Positions 16,486-25,219 of a stretch of DNA of 64,000 nt are shown here, piece by piece (position 1 is the stretch's first letter; each line of letters opens with the position of its first letter). Source of the stretch: Stutzerimonas xanthomarina (GTDB lineage: Bacteria; Pseudomonadota; Gammaproteobacteria; Pseudomonadales; Pseudomonadaceae). Below the pieces are notes generated by a model. That model was given only the letters and a program-made list of their open reading frames with translations. It was not told the origin of the DNA and ran no database searches. Both the position numbers and the translations under genes were made by a program. The stretch is from positions 62,001 through 126,000 of the forward strand of contig NZ_RHQM01000001.1 in assembly GCF_003935375.1 (NCBI RefSeq), given 5' to 3'.

Positions 16486-16517
16486 AAAAAAACCGCGACC
16501 CCAGGGCCGCGGTTTTC
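16486..16517. terminator. Bidirectional terminator between cobA and the RND exporter gene
   Basis: AAAACCGCG (16489-16497) pairs with CGCGGTTTT (16508-16516), nine pairs, with an A-run before and T-run after. It can end both the nir operon and the convergent exporter transcript. Confidence 0.85.
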
Positions 16518-16532
16518 GTTACTGCGTGATCA

Positions 16533-18887
16533 TCACGCTTTCTGACGCAGCTTCTCCGGTTTGATCAGGAAGCGAGCCAGGGCCGGCAGCAGCCAGATCG
16601 CGCCGACCATGTTCCAGAGGAACATGAAGGTCAGCATCAGACCCATGTCGGCCTGGAACTTGATCGCCGAGAACACCCAGGTGACCACACCAATCGCCAG
16701 GCAGACGCCGGTGAAGATCACCGCCTTGCCAGTGGACTTCAGGGTCTGGTAGTAGGCTTCCTGCAGGGTCATGCCCTGGCGCAGGAACGACTCCAGACGG
16801 CTGTAGATGTAGATGCCGTAGTCCACACCGATACCCACGCCCAGCGCGATCACCGGCAGCGTGGCGACCTTCACCCCGATGCCCATGAAGGCCATAAGCG
16901 CATTACCGAGGATCGAAGTCAGCACCAGTGGCAGGATCACGCAGAGCGTGGCCGCCAGCGAACGGAAGGTCAGCAGGCACATGATGCTCACAGCCAGGTA
17001 GACGGCGATCAGCATGGTGGTTTCCGACGCCGCGATGACCTCATTGGTGGCCGCTTCGATACCGGCGTTACCTGCCGCCAGCACGAACTCCAGACCTTCG
17101 CGGTTGTTCTCCTCGGCAAACTCCTTCGCCGCGGCGACCACGTGTTCCAGCGTCTCGGCCTTATGGTCGTTGAGGAACACCAGTACCGGTGCCAGCGAGC
17201 AGTCGCTGTTGTACATACCTTCGGCACGGGCGATGGAGTTGTTCAGCACATGCTGGTTACGCGAAAGCGTTTCCCATTTCAGGCTGCCCTCGTTCATGCC
17301 CTTGATGCCCTGGCGCGCCACCGACACCATCGACACCGCCGACTGCACGCCCTCGGTGTTCTGCATCTTCCACATCAGCTCGTCCATGGCGGCGAGCGTG
17401 TCGTAGTGCGAACAGCCTTCCGGCGCGGTCTTGACCATCACTACCAGCACGTCGGAACTGGTCGAGTAGTTGCGGATGACGAAGTCGTTGTCCAGGTTGT
17501 AGCGCGAATCCGGATGCAGCTCCGGCGCGCCCTGATCAAGGTCGCCGATCTTCAGGTTCTGGCCGTACCAGAGGCCACCCGCCAGCGCGACCACGGCGAT
17601 AGTGATGGAGATCGGTGCCACCTTCGGGCTGGCGAAATTCGACAGCGCGCGCCAGAACGGATGATCGCGCGAGGCTTCTTCGCGGGCCTGCTTGATCGCC
17701 CGCTGACTGATGCCCATGTAGGAGATCGCCACTGGCAGCAGGATCAGGTTGGTCAGGATGATCACCGCCACACCGAGCGAAGCGCCGATGGCCAGCTCGC
17801 GGATCACACCGATATCGATCAGCAGGAGGGTGACGAAACCCACCGCATCGGACAGCAACGCCACCATGCCCGGAATGAATAGCTGGCGGAACGCCATGCG
17901 TGCTGCCGTCACCGGATCTTCGGTATAGCCCGAAGCCATGGCGATCCCGTTGATCTTCTGCACGCCGTGGGAAATACCGATGGCGAATACCAGGAACGGC
18001 ACCAGCATCGAATAGGGGTCTAGCCCGAAGCCGAGGGTATGCAGCAGACCGAGCTGCCAGACCACCGCGATCAGCGTCGTGATCAGCACCGCGATGGTGC
18101 TCTTCAGGCAACGGGTGAACCATAGCAGCAGCACGAAGGTGATACCGATGGCGACGATGAAGAACAGCGCCACGCCAACCAGCCCGTCAATCAGGTCACC
18201 GACCTTCTTGGCGAAGCCGATGATGTGCACCTTCACGTTCGGGTTCTGCGCCTGGTACTTCTCGCGAATCTTTTCTTCCAGCTCGTGGGAGAACTTCTGG
18301 TAGTCAAGCTTGATCTGCCGGCTCTGGTCTTCCGGGTCCGGGTAGGACTCCAGCAGCGGCACATCGATGATGCTCGACTTGAAGTTGTTCGCCACCAGAC
18401 GGCCGATCTGGCCGGACTTGAGGATGTTGTCGCGCAGGTCATCCAGGCTTTCGGGCGAGCCGTCGTAGGTCTGCGGGATCACTTCGCCGCCAGCGAAGCC
18501 CTCCTCGGTAACCTCGGTCCAGCGCACGCTCGGGCTCCACAACGACTTCATGTTCGAGCGGTCGACGCCGTGGATGTAGAACACCTCGTCATGGATCTGC
18601 CGCAGCGTCTCCATGTACTCCTTGGAGAAGATGTCGCCCTCCACCGCTTCCACCGAAATCCGCACGGTGTTACCGAGGTTGGCCAGGTCGTTCTGGTGCT
18701 CGAGCATCTTCTGAATGTACGGATGCCCCAGCGGGATCATCTTCTCGAAGCTGGTCTGGGGCCGAACCTGGGCCGCCTGATAAAACAGGAACGCGCTGAT
18801 CAGCAGGCAGAGTACGACTACTGCCGGCCGGTTATTGAATATCAGGCGTTCGAGAAACGACGCCGGCTTCTGTTGGTGCTTGGTCAT
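16533..18887 (-). CDS. RND/MMPL-family membrane exporter
   Basis: 784 residues with the RND/MMPL plan: one N-terminal helix (about 23-42), a large periplasmic loop, a group of five or six helices (about 230-400), a second loop and a second helix group near the C terminus. Typical stretches are FVLLLWFTRCLKS and VKVATLPVIALGVGIGVDYG. GGGAGAG before the ATG at 18887 fits that start. In pseudomonads such exporters are often encoded with a YCF48-like protein and DUF1302/DUF1329 genes; here only the YCF48-like partner is present, just upstream. Substrate unknown, probably a lipid or other hydrophobic compound. Confidence 0.85.
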   Translation of the reverse strand: MTKHQQKPASFLERLIFNNRPAVVVLCLLISAFLFYQAAQVRPQTSFEKMIPLGHPYIQKMLEHQNDLANLGNTVRISVEAVEGDIFSKEYMETLRQIHDEVFYIHGVDRSNMKSLWSPSVRWTEVTEEGFAGGEVIPQTYDGSPESLDDLRDNILKSGQIGRLVANNFKSSIIDVPLLESYPDPEDQSRQIKLDYQKFSHELEEKIREKYQAQNPNVKVHIIGFAKKVGDLIDGLVGVALFFIVAIGITFVLLLWFTRCLKSTIAVLITTLIAVVWQLGLLHTLGFGLDPYSMLVPFLVFAIGISHGVQKINGIAMASGYTEDPVTAARMAFRQLFIPGMVALLSDAVGFVTLLLIDIGVIRELAIGASLGVAVIILTNLILLPVAISYMGISQRAIKQAREEASRDHPFWRALSNFASPKVAPISITIAVVALAGGLWYGQNLKIGDLDQGAPELHPDSRYNLDNDFVIRNYSTSSDVLVVMVKTAPEGCSHYDTLAAMDELMWKMQNTEGVQSAVSMVSVARQGIKGMNEGSLKWETLSRNQHVLNNSIARAEGMYNSDCSLAPVLVFLNDHKAETLEHVVAAAKEFAEENNREGLEFVLAAGNAGIEAATNEVIAASETTMLIAVYLAVSIMCLLTFRSLAATLCVILPLVLTSILGNALMAFMGIGVKVATLPVIALGVGIGVDYGIYIYSRLESFLRQGMTLQEAYYQTLKSTGKAVIFTGVCLAIGVVTWVFSAIKFQADMGLMLTFMFLWNMVGAIWLLPALARFLIKPEKLRQKA

Positions 18888-18903
18888 GCAGACTCTCCCG
18901 GCT

Positions 18904-19995
18904 TTATTGTTTTGGGGCCAGATCCGCGCCCGATGGCGAGGCGATGCGAACACCACCCTGCCCTACCAGGATCAGGTTGCCTTGGGAATCGGAGGTAACG
19001 CCCGACAGCGAACGGCGGTCGGGACGATTGAACAGTTTGAAGCTACGGCCCTGATCGTCGCTGGTGAGCACCGCACCGCCATGGCCGACCACCACGATGC
19101 GCCCGTCGCGCAGCAGATTGCCGTCGGCCAGCCCGGACTCCAGGACATTGCCATTACCGTTGCTGAGCTCGATGCCTTCCCAGTTGTCGCCGAAATCGAC
19201 GGAACGGAACAGGTGGCCGCGCAGACCGAAGGCAACCACTACCCCCGGCTCCGAACCACTGACCACCCCGAAGAACGAACCCTGATACGGCGACTCGACA
19301 CGCTCCCAGGTTTCGCCGAGATCGGAGGAGCGGAACATGCCGCCCAGTTCGCCAACCACGAACAGGCCCGAGCCCTGGATATGGGCGATTGCGTTCAGGT
19401 GGTAACCGTCCTCGTTGTCGAGGCGCTCGCTGATGTCCTCCCAGCTCTGCCCGCCATCGATGGTTTCGAGCAGCGCGCCGTAGGCGCCTACCGCGATGCC
19501 GTGCTGGGTGTCTTCGAACCAGACGTCCAGCAAGGGGGCTTCGCGTTCGCGATCCTCGTACTGCACCGTCCAGCTCTCACCGCCGTCGGCGGTGGCCAGG
19601 ATCAGCGCGTCGTGGCCCACCGCCCAGCCGTGCTTGTCGTCGACGAAGTCGATAGCGGTCAGCAGCTGACGCGTCGGCACCTTGGCCTGCGTCCAGCTGG
19701 CACCGTCGTCATCGGAATAGAGAATGTGGCCCCGATCGCCCGCCGCAACGAGGCGTTCACCAGCCTGGGCGATGTCGAGCAGAAGATTGGATACGGCTTT
19801 CGCCGACTCGATGGAGTAGCGGGTCTGGCCGTCGGTAGCGGCCTGGGCTGGTGCCGTTGCTACCAGCAACAGGAGCGAAACGGCGCCGCACAGTGAAAGC
19901 ATGCCGGCAACCGATGAGTGAAGACGCGACGCCCTCGCCTGGCTTGGAACCTCGGCGCGGCCGGATAGTGTGCGCCGCTGAACGGGCTCACTCAT
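18904..19995 (-). CDS. YCF48-like beta-propeller protein
   Basis: 363 residues. After a charged lead (about 1-30) comes a hydrophobic stretch (about 32-55, with AGMLSLCGAVSLLLLVATAP and an AQA processing-like site), so it is probably exported. The remainder is a repeat of BNR/YCF48 blades with GWAVG- and G-x-W-motifs (KHGWAVGHDALILATADGGE, GIAVGAYGALLETIDGG, VVVGHGGAVLTSDDQG). YCF48 is a photosystem II assembly factor in cyanobacteria; bacterial relatives in RND gene pairs have no settled role. AGGGGG precedes the ATG at 19995. The exporter starts 16 bases after its stop, so they are one operon. Confidence 0.82.
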   Translation of the reverse strand: MSEPVQRRTLSGRAEVPSQARASRLHSSVAGMLSLCGAVSLLLLVATAPAQAATDGQTRYSIESAKAVSNLLLDIAQAGERLVAAGDRGHILYSDDDGASWTQAKVPTRQLLTAIDFVDDKHGWAVGHDALILATADGGESWTVQYEDREREAPLLDVWFEDTQHGIAVGAYGALLETIDGGQSWEDISERLDNEDGYHLNAIAHIQGSGLFVVGELGGMFRSSDLGETWERVESPYQGSFFGVVSGSEPGVVVAFGLRGHLFRSVDFGDNWEGIELSNGNGNVLESGLADGNLLRDGRIVVVGHGGAVLTSDDQGRSFKLFNRPDRRSLSGVTSDSQGNLILVGQGGVRIASPSGADLAPKQ

Positions 19996-20295
19996 ACATA
20001 CCCCCTTTATTCTTATTAGGTAAGGCCTGAGATACAGGCGCAGCCATCCTAGCCAGCTTCCGCGGGCAGGCACAATTGGCCGGACGTTATGAATTGTTAA
20101 CTCTCACGCAATGATTGACGCATGATCAGCCAGGCTGATTGGGCCAGTGGCCAGTATGTGCCGACCGCCCCTTTCGATCCCGCAGTGACGATCCGACGCG
20201 AGGCGCCAGAGGATGGTCACGATACGCAGGAAGGTTGTTTGCCGTGGATAGTGCCTGGGAAAGGCCGATCGCATTGCACGATCGGCCTTGTCGAA
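19996..20295. other. Intergenic region between the YCF48-like gene and pepN end
   Basis: 300 bases. The left part must hold the promoter of the YCF48-like/exporter operon (leftward); I see no confident box. The right end carries the pepN hairpin. No gene is supported here, although long antisense frames cross it. Confidence 0.5.
20261..20289 (-). terminator. Hairpin downstream of pepN
   Basis: AAGGCCGATCG (20261-20271) and CGATCGGCCTT (20279-20289) form eleven perfect pairs around a 7-base loop, six bases past the pepN stop. Only three Ts follow on the leftward strand, so termination may be partial. Confidence 0.65.
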
Positions 20296-22956
20296 TCAGG
20301 CGAGGCTCTTGCTCACCACTTCGTAGACATCGCTGGACAGCTCTCCGGATGCAAGGATGCGCTCCAGCTCGCCCTTCATCAGCGCCTGGCGGGCGCTGTC
20401 GTATTTGCGCCAGCGGGTCAGCGGTGCCAGCAGGCGCGAGGCGATCTGCGGGTTCAGCGCGTTGAGGGTGATGACCTGGTCGGCGAGGAAGCGGTAGCCG
20501 GCGCCATCGGCGCGGTGGAAATTGACCAGGTTCTGGTTGGCGAAGGCACCGATCAACGCACGCACCTTGTTCGGGTTCTTCAGGGTGAACGCCGGGTGCT
20601 GCATCAGCGTCTGCACCCGCTCCAGCCCACCGGGCAACGGGTTGCCGGCCTGAACGCTGAACCACTGATCCATGACCAGCGGGTTGTCCTTGAAGTGCTC
20701 GGCGAAGGCCTGCAGCGCCTTGTCGCGCTCGGCCTCGAACGGCGAGTTGACCAGCACGGCCAGTGCGGTCAGGCGCTCGGTCATGTTGTCGGCCTGCTCG
20801 AACTGTTCCAGGCAGGCTTCCACGACTTCGGCTTTTTCGCTCAGCATCAAGTACGACAATGCGATGTTCTGCAGGGCGCGACGGGCGAAATGTTCGGCCG
20901 AGGCGACATAGGCCGTGTTGCGGGAGGTTTCGCGATTGGCCTGGTAGCGCTGCCACAGCGGCTCGAACAGCGCGTCGGCGATGCGCTTGCGGGCGAACTC
21001 ACGGGCGGCATGGATGGCGTCCACGTCCGCCACTTCGCTGATCTCAGCCAGGTAGGCTTCGCCCGGCAGCGAGAGCATCTCGGCGACCATCGCCGCATCC
21101 AGCCTATCGTTCTGCAGCACGGTACGCAGCGCGGAAATCAGACGCTCGTCCATCGTCAGCGCTTCACCGCGCTGATGCTGACCGATCAGCTCCTGCAGCA
21201 CCTGCACCGACAACTGCTGACCCGCTTCCCAGCGGTTGAAGCCATCGGAGTCGTGCTGCATGAGGAACATCAGCTGGTCACGGTTGTACGGATAGTCCAG
21301 CTTCACCGGTGCGGAGAAGCCACGCAGCAGCGATGGCAGCGGCCACTCGGCGACGTCGACGAAGGTGAAGGTCTGCTCGGCTTCGGTCACCGCCAGCACG
21401 CGGCTGGTCCCGACGGCGGAGGCTTCACCGTCCAGACGCAGCGGCATGTCCGAACCATCGGCGGCGAGCAGGCCCAGCGCCACCGGGATCACGAACGGCT
21501 CCTTGGTCGGCTGGCCCGGTGTCGGCGGACAGCTCTGGCGGAAAGTCAGGCGGTAGGTCTTCGCCGCCTCGTCGTATTGCTCGCTGACGGCCAGCCGCGG
21601 CGTGCCGGACTGGCTGTACCAGCGCTTGAACTGGCTCAGATCGGCACCGTTGGCGTCTTCCATGGCTTTGACGAAATCGTCGACCGTCACTGCCTGGCCG
21701 TCATGCCGCTCGAAATAGAGGTCGCTGCCCTTGCGGAAGCCTTCTTCACCCAGCAGCGTCTGGATCATCCGTACCACTTCGGCACCCTTCTCGTAGACGG
21801 TCAGGGTGTAGAAGTTGGAAATCTCGATGAAGGATTCCGGGCGCACCGAATGCGCCATCGGGCCGGCGTCCTCGGCGAACTGGTGGGTGCGCAGGTAGGC
21901 GACGTCCTCGATGCGCTTGACGGTCGGCGAGTTCATGTCGGCGCTGAACTGCGAATCGCGGAAGACGGTGAAGCCTTCCTTGAGCGACAGCTGGAACCAG
22001 TCGCGGCAGGTCACGCGATTGCCCGACCAGTTGTGGAAATATTCGTGGGCGACGATGGCCTCGACGCGCTGGTGCGCGGCATCGGTAGCGGTTTCGGCGC
22101 GGGCCAGCACTGCGCTGGAGTTGAAGATGTTGAGGCCCTTGTTCTCCATGGCGCCCATGTTGAAGTCGTTCACCGCGACGATCATGAAGATGTCCAGGTC
22201 GTACTCGCGACCGTAGACTTCTTCGTCCCACTTCATCGACTTCTTCAGGCTGTCCATGGCGTGCTGGCACTTGTCGACGTTCTCCGGCTCGACGTAGATG
22301 CGCAGCGCCACGTTGCGCCCACTCATAGTGGTGAAGCTGTCCTCGATGGCCCAGAGGTCACCCGCCACCAGGGCGAACAGATAGGCCGGCTTCTTGAACG
22401 GGTCTTCCCAGGTCGCCCAGTGGCGGCCGTCGTCCTCGCTGCCGCTGGCAATCGGGTTACCGTTGGAGAGCAGCACCGGATAGGCCTTTTGTTCGGCGCT
22501 CACGGTGGTGGTGAACTTGCTCATCACGTCCGGGCGGTCGAGGTAATAAGTGATCTTGCGGAAGCCCTCGGCCTCGCACTGGGTGCAGAACATGCTGCCG
22601 GACTTGTACAGCCCTTCCAGCGCGGTGTTGGTTTCCGGATGGATCACCACCGAAGTGTCGATGACGAAGCTTTCGCTGTCCGGCTGCAGGGTCAGACAGT
22701 CTTCGCTGATCTGGTAGTCGCCCAGGCTCAGCTCGCGGTCGTTCAGCGCGATGGCCTGCAGCTCAAGCTCCTGGCCGTGCAGCTCCAGCGGCGGCAGCTT
22801 GCCAGCCGGGCGCTCGGGATTGCGGCGCATCACCAGCTGGGCGTGCACCAGGGTGCGGTCCTCGTACAGCTCGAAGGTCAGGTGGGTTTCATCGATCAGG
22901 TATTCGGGGGCCTGGTAATCCTTCAGATGAATGACTTTCGGTTGTTCGGTACGCAT
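20296..22956 (-). CDS. pepN: Aminopeptidase N (M1 family)
   Basis: 886 residues, close to E. coli PepN. The exopeptidase motif GAMEN is at about 268-272 and the zinc motif HEYFHNW begins at about 304, with the third ligand Glu in SLKEGFTVFRD. It removes N-terminal residues from peptides in the cytoplasm, with broad specificity. The start MRTEQPKVIHLKDYQAPEYL is a standard M1 beginning. It stands alone as a transcription unit, ending in a strong hairpin. Confidence 0.96.
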   Translation of the reverse strand: MRTEQPKVIHLKDYQAPEYLIDETHLTFELYEDRTLVHAQLVMRRNPERPAGKLPPLELHGQELELQAIALNDRELSLGDYQISEDCLTLQPDSESFVIDTSVVIHPETNTALEGLYKSGSMFCTQCEAEGFRKITYYLDRPDVMSKFTTTVSAEQKAYPVLLSNGNPIASGSEDDGRHWATWEDPFKKPAYLFALVAGDLWAIEDSFTTMSGRNVALRIYVEPENVDKCQHAMDSLKKSMKWDEEVYGREYDLDIFMIVAVNDFNMGAMENKGLNIFNSSAVLARAETATDAAHQRVEAIVAHEYFHNWSGNRVTCRDWFQLSLKEGFTVFRDSQFSADMNSPTVKRIEDVAYLRTHQFAEDAGPMAHSVRPESFIEISNFYTLTVYEKGAEVVRMIQTLLGEEGFRKGSDLYFERHDGQAVTVDDFVKAMEDANGADLSQFKRWYSQSGTPRLAVSEQYDEAAKTYRLTFRQSCPPTPGQPTKEPFVIPVALGLLAADGSDMPLRLDGEASAVGTSRVLAVTEAEQTFTFVDVAEWPLPSLLRGFSAPVKLDYPYNRDQLMFLMQHDSDGFNRWEAGQQLSVQVLQELIGQHQRGEALTMDERLISALRTVLQNDRLDAAMVAEMLSLPGEAYLAEISEVADVDAIHAAREFARKRIADALFEPLWQRYQANRETSRNTAYVASAEHFARRALQNIALSYLMLSEKAEVVEACLEQFEQADNMTERLTALAVLVNSPFEAERDKALQAFAEHFKDNPLVMDQWFSVQAGNPLPGGLERVQTLMQHPAFTLKNPNKVRALIGAFANQNLVNFHRADGAGYRFLADQVITLNALNPQIASRLLAPLTRWRKYDSARQALMKGELERILASGELSSDVYEVVSKSLA

Positions 22957-23075
22957 GGAAACCTCGTCGGCTGAGCTTCAAGCGGCTAGCTTCAAGCAGG
23001 AATTTGGCGATGGACTGCCAGCCCGGAAACCGGGCTGCGGATGACTTCGAGCTTAGCGTTTGTCGCGACGGACTT

Positions 23076-23180
23076 GTAGGGTGGAAACGGAGAAGCCTTT
23101 TCCACAGGGTTGTTCCAGGCCGCTCATCCTTGAGCCCGCCGGCCGTAAGCGGTGGATAAGCGAAGCGTTATCCACCCTAC
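23076..23180. repeat. Pair of REP-like hairpins (GTAGG ... CCTAC)
   Basis: Outer inverted repeat GTAGGGTGGA (23076-23085) and TCCACCCTAC (23171-23180). Inside lie two hairpins: GTGGAAA (23081-23087)/TTTCCAC (23099-23105), and GGTGGATAA (23151-23159)/TTATCCACC (23168-23176). This is the shape of an extragenic palindrome pair; GTAGGGTGGATAA-type elements are common in P. stutzeri-group genomes. The DUF2797 stop codon falls inside the right-hand unit. Confidence 0.7.
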
Positions 23181-24010
23181 GCGGTAGCGCTGGCGGCGAC
23201 CTGATAAGCGGTGAACTTGCGAATGTTGATCACGCCGGTGTCGAGAATCAGGTACTGGCCCTTGATGCCCCTGAGCGTACCTTCGACTACGGGCGTCTTC
23301 TCCAGATCGAGACTGACCACCTTGGTCGGATAGGCGTCGACCGGATAGCGAATCTCCAGCACCTCGGCGTCCGCCACCGGCTGGATCGCCTGCAGCCCGT
23401 AGCGCTGTTGCAACTCGCGCAACCCATCGGCACAGGCATCGAAGATCTGCTCGCGCATTTCGATCAGGTCGATGGGCTCGGCATCGCCCTTGAGCAGCGC
23501 GCGCCAGTTGGTGCGATCCGCCACCTGGCTGCGCAGCAGGTCTTCGACCATTCCGGACTGCTGGCGCGTGGCGACGCGCATGATCGGCAGCGCCTGGCTG
23601 GCGCCCTGATCGAGCCAGCGCGTCGGCAGCTGCGTGGCACGGGTGATCCCGACCTTGATGCCCGACGAGTTGGCCAGGTAGACCACGTGGTCGGTCATGC
23701 AGAAGTCCATGCCCCACTGCGGATCGCGGCAGGTGCCGAAATCGTGGTGACATTTTTCCGGGCTCATGATGCAGACATCGCACTGCGGCAGCTTCTTGAA
23801 GCAGGGATAGCAATAACCCTGGCTGAAGCTCTTGTTGGTCTTGCGACCGCAATGGGTGCAGTTGATGGCGCCGAGGTATTCCAGACGCAGGGTCTTGCCG
23901 ATCAGCGGATTGACCGGCACCAGTTCGTCATTCAGGCGGAAGGAATACTGCGCCGGTGCGCCGAACTGGATCGACATCTTGCTCAGCGCACCGCGTCCCA
24001 ATTCGAGCAT
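23177..24010 (-). CDS. DUF2797 family protein
   Basis: 277 residues. A cysteine-rich, probably zinc-binding region lies about 51-105 (CTHCGRKT, GYCYPCFKK, CDVCIMSPEKCHHDFGTC), followed by a region with VYLANSSGIKVGITR, which resembles a GIY-YIG-type or nucleotide-interacting strand. Function is not established. The ATG overlaps the stop of the YeaC-like gene in the sequence TGATG, which implies coupled translation. Its TAG stop lies in the CCTAC end of a REP-like element (see repeat), so the C terminus may have been set by that element. Confidence 0.85.
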   Translation of the reverse strand: MLELGRGALSKMSIQFGAPAQYSFRLNDELVPVNPLIGKTLRLEYLGAINCTHCGRKTNKSFSQGYCYPCFKKLPQCDVCIMSPEKCHHDFGTCRDPQWGMDFCMTDHVVYLANSSGIKVGITRATQLPTRWLDQGASQALPIMRVATRQQSGMVEDLLRSQVADRTNWRALLKGDAEPIDLIEMREQIFDACADGLRELQQRYGLQAIQPVADAEVLEIRYPVDAYPTKVVSLDLEKTPVVEGTLRGIKGQYLILDTGVINIRKFTAYQVAASATA

Positions 24011-24288
24011 CAGTGGCGGGTTCCCGAAGCGGGAGCGAACAGGCTGGTATCGATGGCCGGCTCAGCCTTCTTGCTCTTGGAAGCACATTCCTGACCGCCC
24101 ATGAAGCCGGTGCGCTGTTCTTCCGGGAGGTTCTTCATCTCCCAGGCGATCACCGCCTGCATGCAGGTTTCCTTCTGCTCGGGGGTCAGCTTGCGGCCGT
24201 CAGCCCATTTGCCGAGTTCAAGCGCCTGCTTGAGGTTCAGGTAGATTTCGGGGGTGATGTTTTCGGCGGTTTGGATAAAGGTCGACAT
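24010..24288 (-). CDS. YeaC/DUF1315 family protein
   Basis: 92 residues of the DUF1315 (YeaC) family, recognised by ITPEIYLNLKQALELGKW and LTPEQKETCMQAVIAWE, with an LPEEQRTGF motif. Small, soluble, function unknown. It is first in a two-gene unit; its TGA overlaps the next ATG (TGATG at 24008-24012). A GGAG ribosome site precedes the start. Confidence 0.88.
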   Translation of the reverse strand: MSTFIQTAENITPEIYLNLKQALELGKWADGRKLTPEQKETCMQAVIAWEMKNLPEEQRTGFMGGQECASKSKKAEPAIDTSLFAPASGTRH

Positions 24289-24349
24289 GGCCAGCTCCGA
24301 GGGAAACGAGCGGCCATTCTACCGGGCAGCCGTGCTTTAGGGAAAAGCC

Positions 24350-25219
24350 TCAGCGCTGGCGCCGACGGCGCGCCAGGGTGCCGCCAATCACGCCGGTCAC
24401 GCAGCCGGCGACCAACCCGCCGACATGAGCGGCATTGGCGATGGCCAACGCGCCGAAACTGAGCACCTCAATGACGCCGGTGAGGCAGATCACCAGCCAC
24501 ACCAGCATCAGCACCACCACGCCGGGCGGCAGTCGGTAGGCCTCGTTGGGCGCAAGCTTCTGATAGAGCCAGCAGTGCCCGAGCAGCCCGTACAGCACGC
24601 CGGAGAGCCCACCGAAGATGCCCGGCCCGCCGAACAGGTACTGGGCGAAGTTGGACACCAGACCGAACAGCAGCGTCAGCGCCAGCAGCATCCAGGCGCG
24701 CTGAAGGGCTTCGATGCGCCGCCCCAGTTCCCAGAACCACATGCTGTTCATGGCCAGGTGGAGGATGCCGAAGTGCACGAAGATCGGCGTGATCAGTCGC
24801 CACCACTGCCCGGTGGCGAGTGTCTGCTCCAGCGAGGCGAAGTAGGCGTATTCACCATCGACCCGGAAGTCGACGAAGTTCAGCCAGCGGATCGTCGCGA
24901 AATTCTCACCAAGCAGGGTGATGGCGGCAACAACCAGGGTGATGACCAATATTGCTGCGGTCAGCGGGCTGGCGCGCAGGGCGGCGACGAAACCGCCGCG
25001 GCGACGCGGCTGTTCGATGACGACGCTGTCATCGCCATGGGGATGCCGTGAGTACAGGTCACGAACCTGCTCGACGACCTCAACCGGCACGCGCAGCACC
25101 TGTTGATCGCCCTCCTCCGACACCCGGCACGGCACCCGCAGACGGCGCAGCAGGGCGATGAAGCCGCTGAGGTCTTCCGACAGCGGCAGGCGCAGCGCTT
25201 CACTCACCTCGACGCTCAT
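24350..25219 (-). CDS. Rhomboid-family intramembrane serine protease
   Basis: 289 residues. An N-terminal soluble domain of about 90 residues is followed by six or seven helices. Catalytic serine about 206 in GGLSGVLYG and histidine about 265 in NAAHVGGL complete the rhomboid dyad; HFGILHLAMNSMWFWELG carries the family's conserved HxxxN motif. It cleaves within membrane helices of client proteins. The ATG overlaps the stop of the upstream phosphatase gene (ATGA at 25216-25219), and that gene overlaps nadK, so three genes form one tightly packed operon. Confidence 0.92.
   Translation of the reverse strand: MSVEVSEALRLPLSEDLSGFIALLRRLRVPCRVSEEGDQQVLRVPVEVVEQVRDLYSRHPHGDDSVVIEQPRRRGGFVAALRASPLTAAILVITLVVAAITLLGENFATIRWLNFVDFRVDGEYAYFASLEQTLATGQWWRLITPIFVHFGILHLAMNSMWFWELGRRIEALQRAWMLLALTLLFGLVSNFAQYLFGGPGIFGGLSGVLYGLLGHCWLYQKLAPNEAYRLPPGVVVLMLVWLVICLTGVIEVLSFGALAIANAAHVGGLVAGCVTGVIGGTLARRRRQR

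Noticed and set aside
20122..22974. 950-codon open frame on the plus strand
   Set aside because: It lies antisense to pepN, whose full set of motifs is clear. Long antisense frames are expected at this G+C content.
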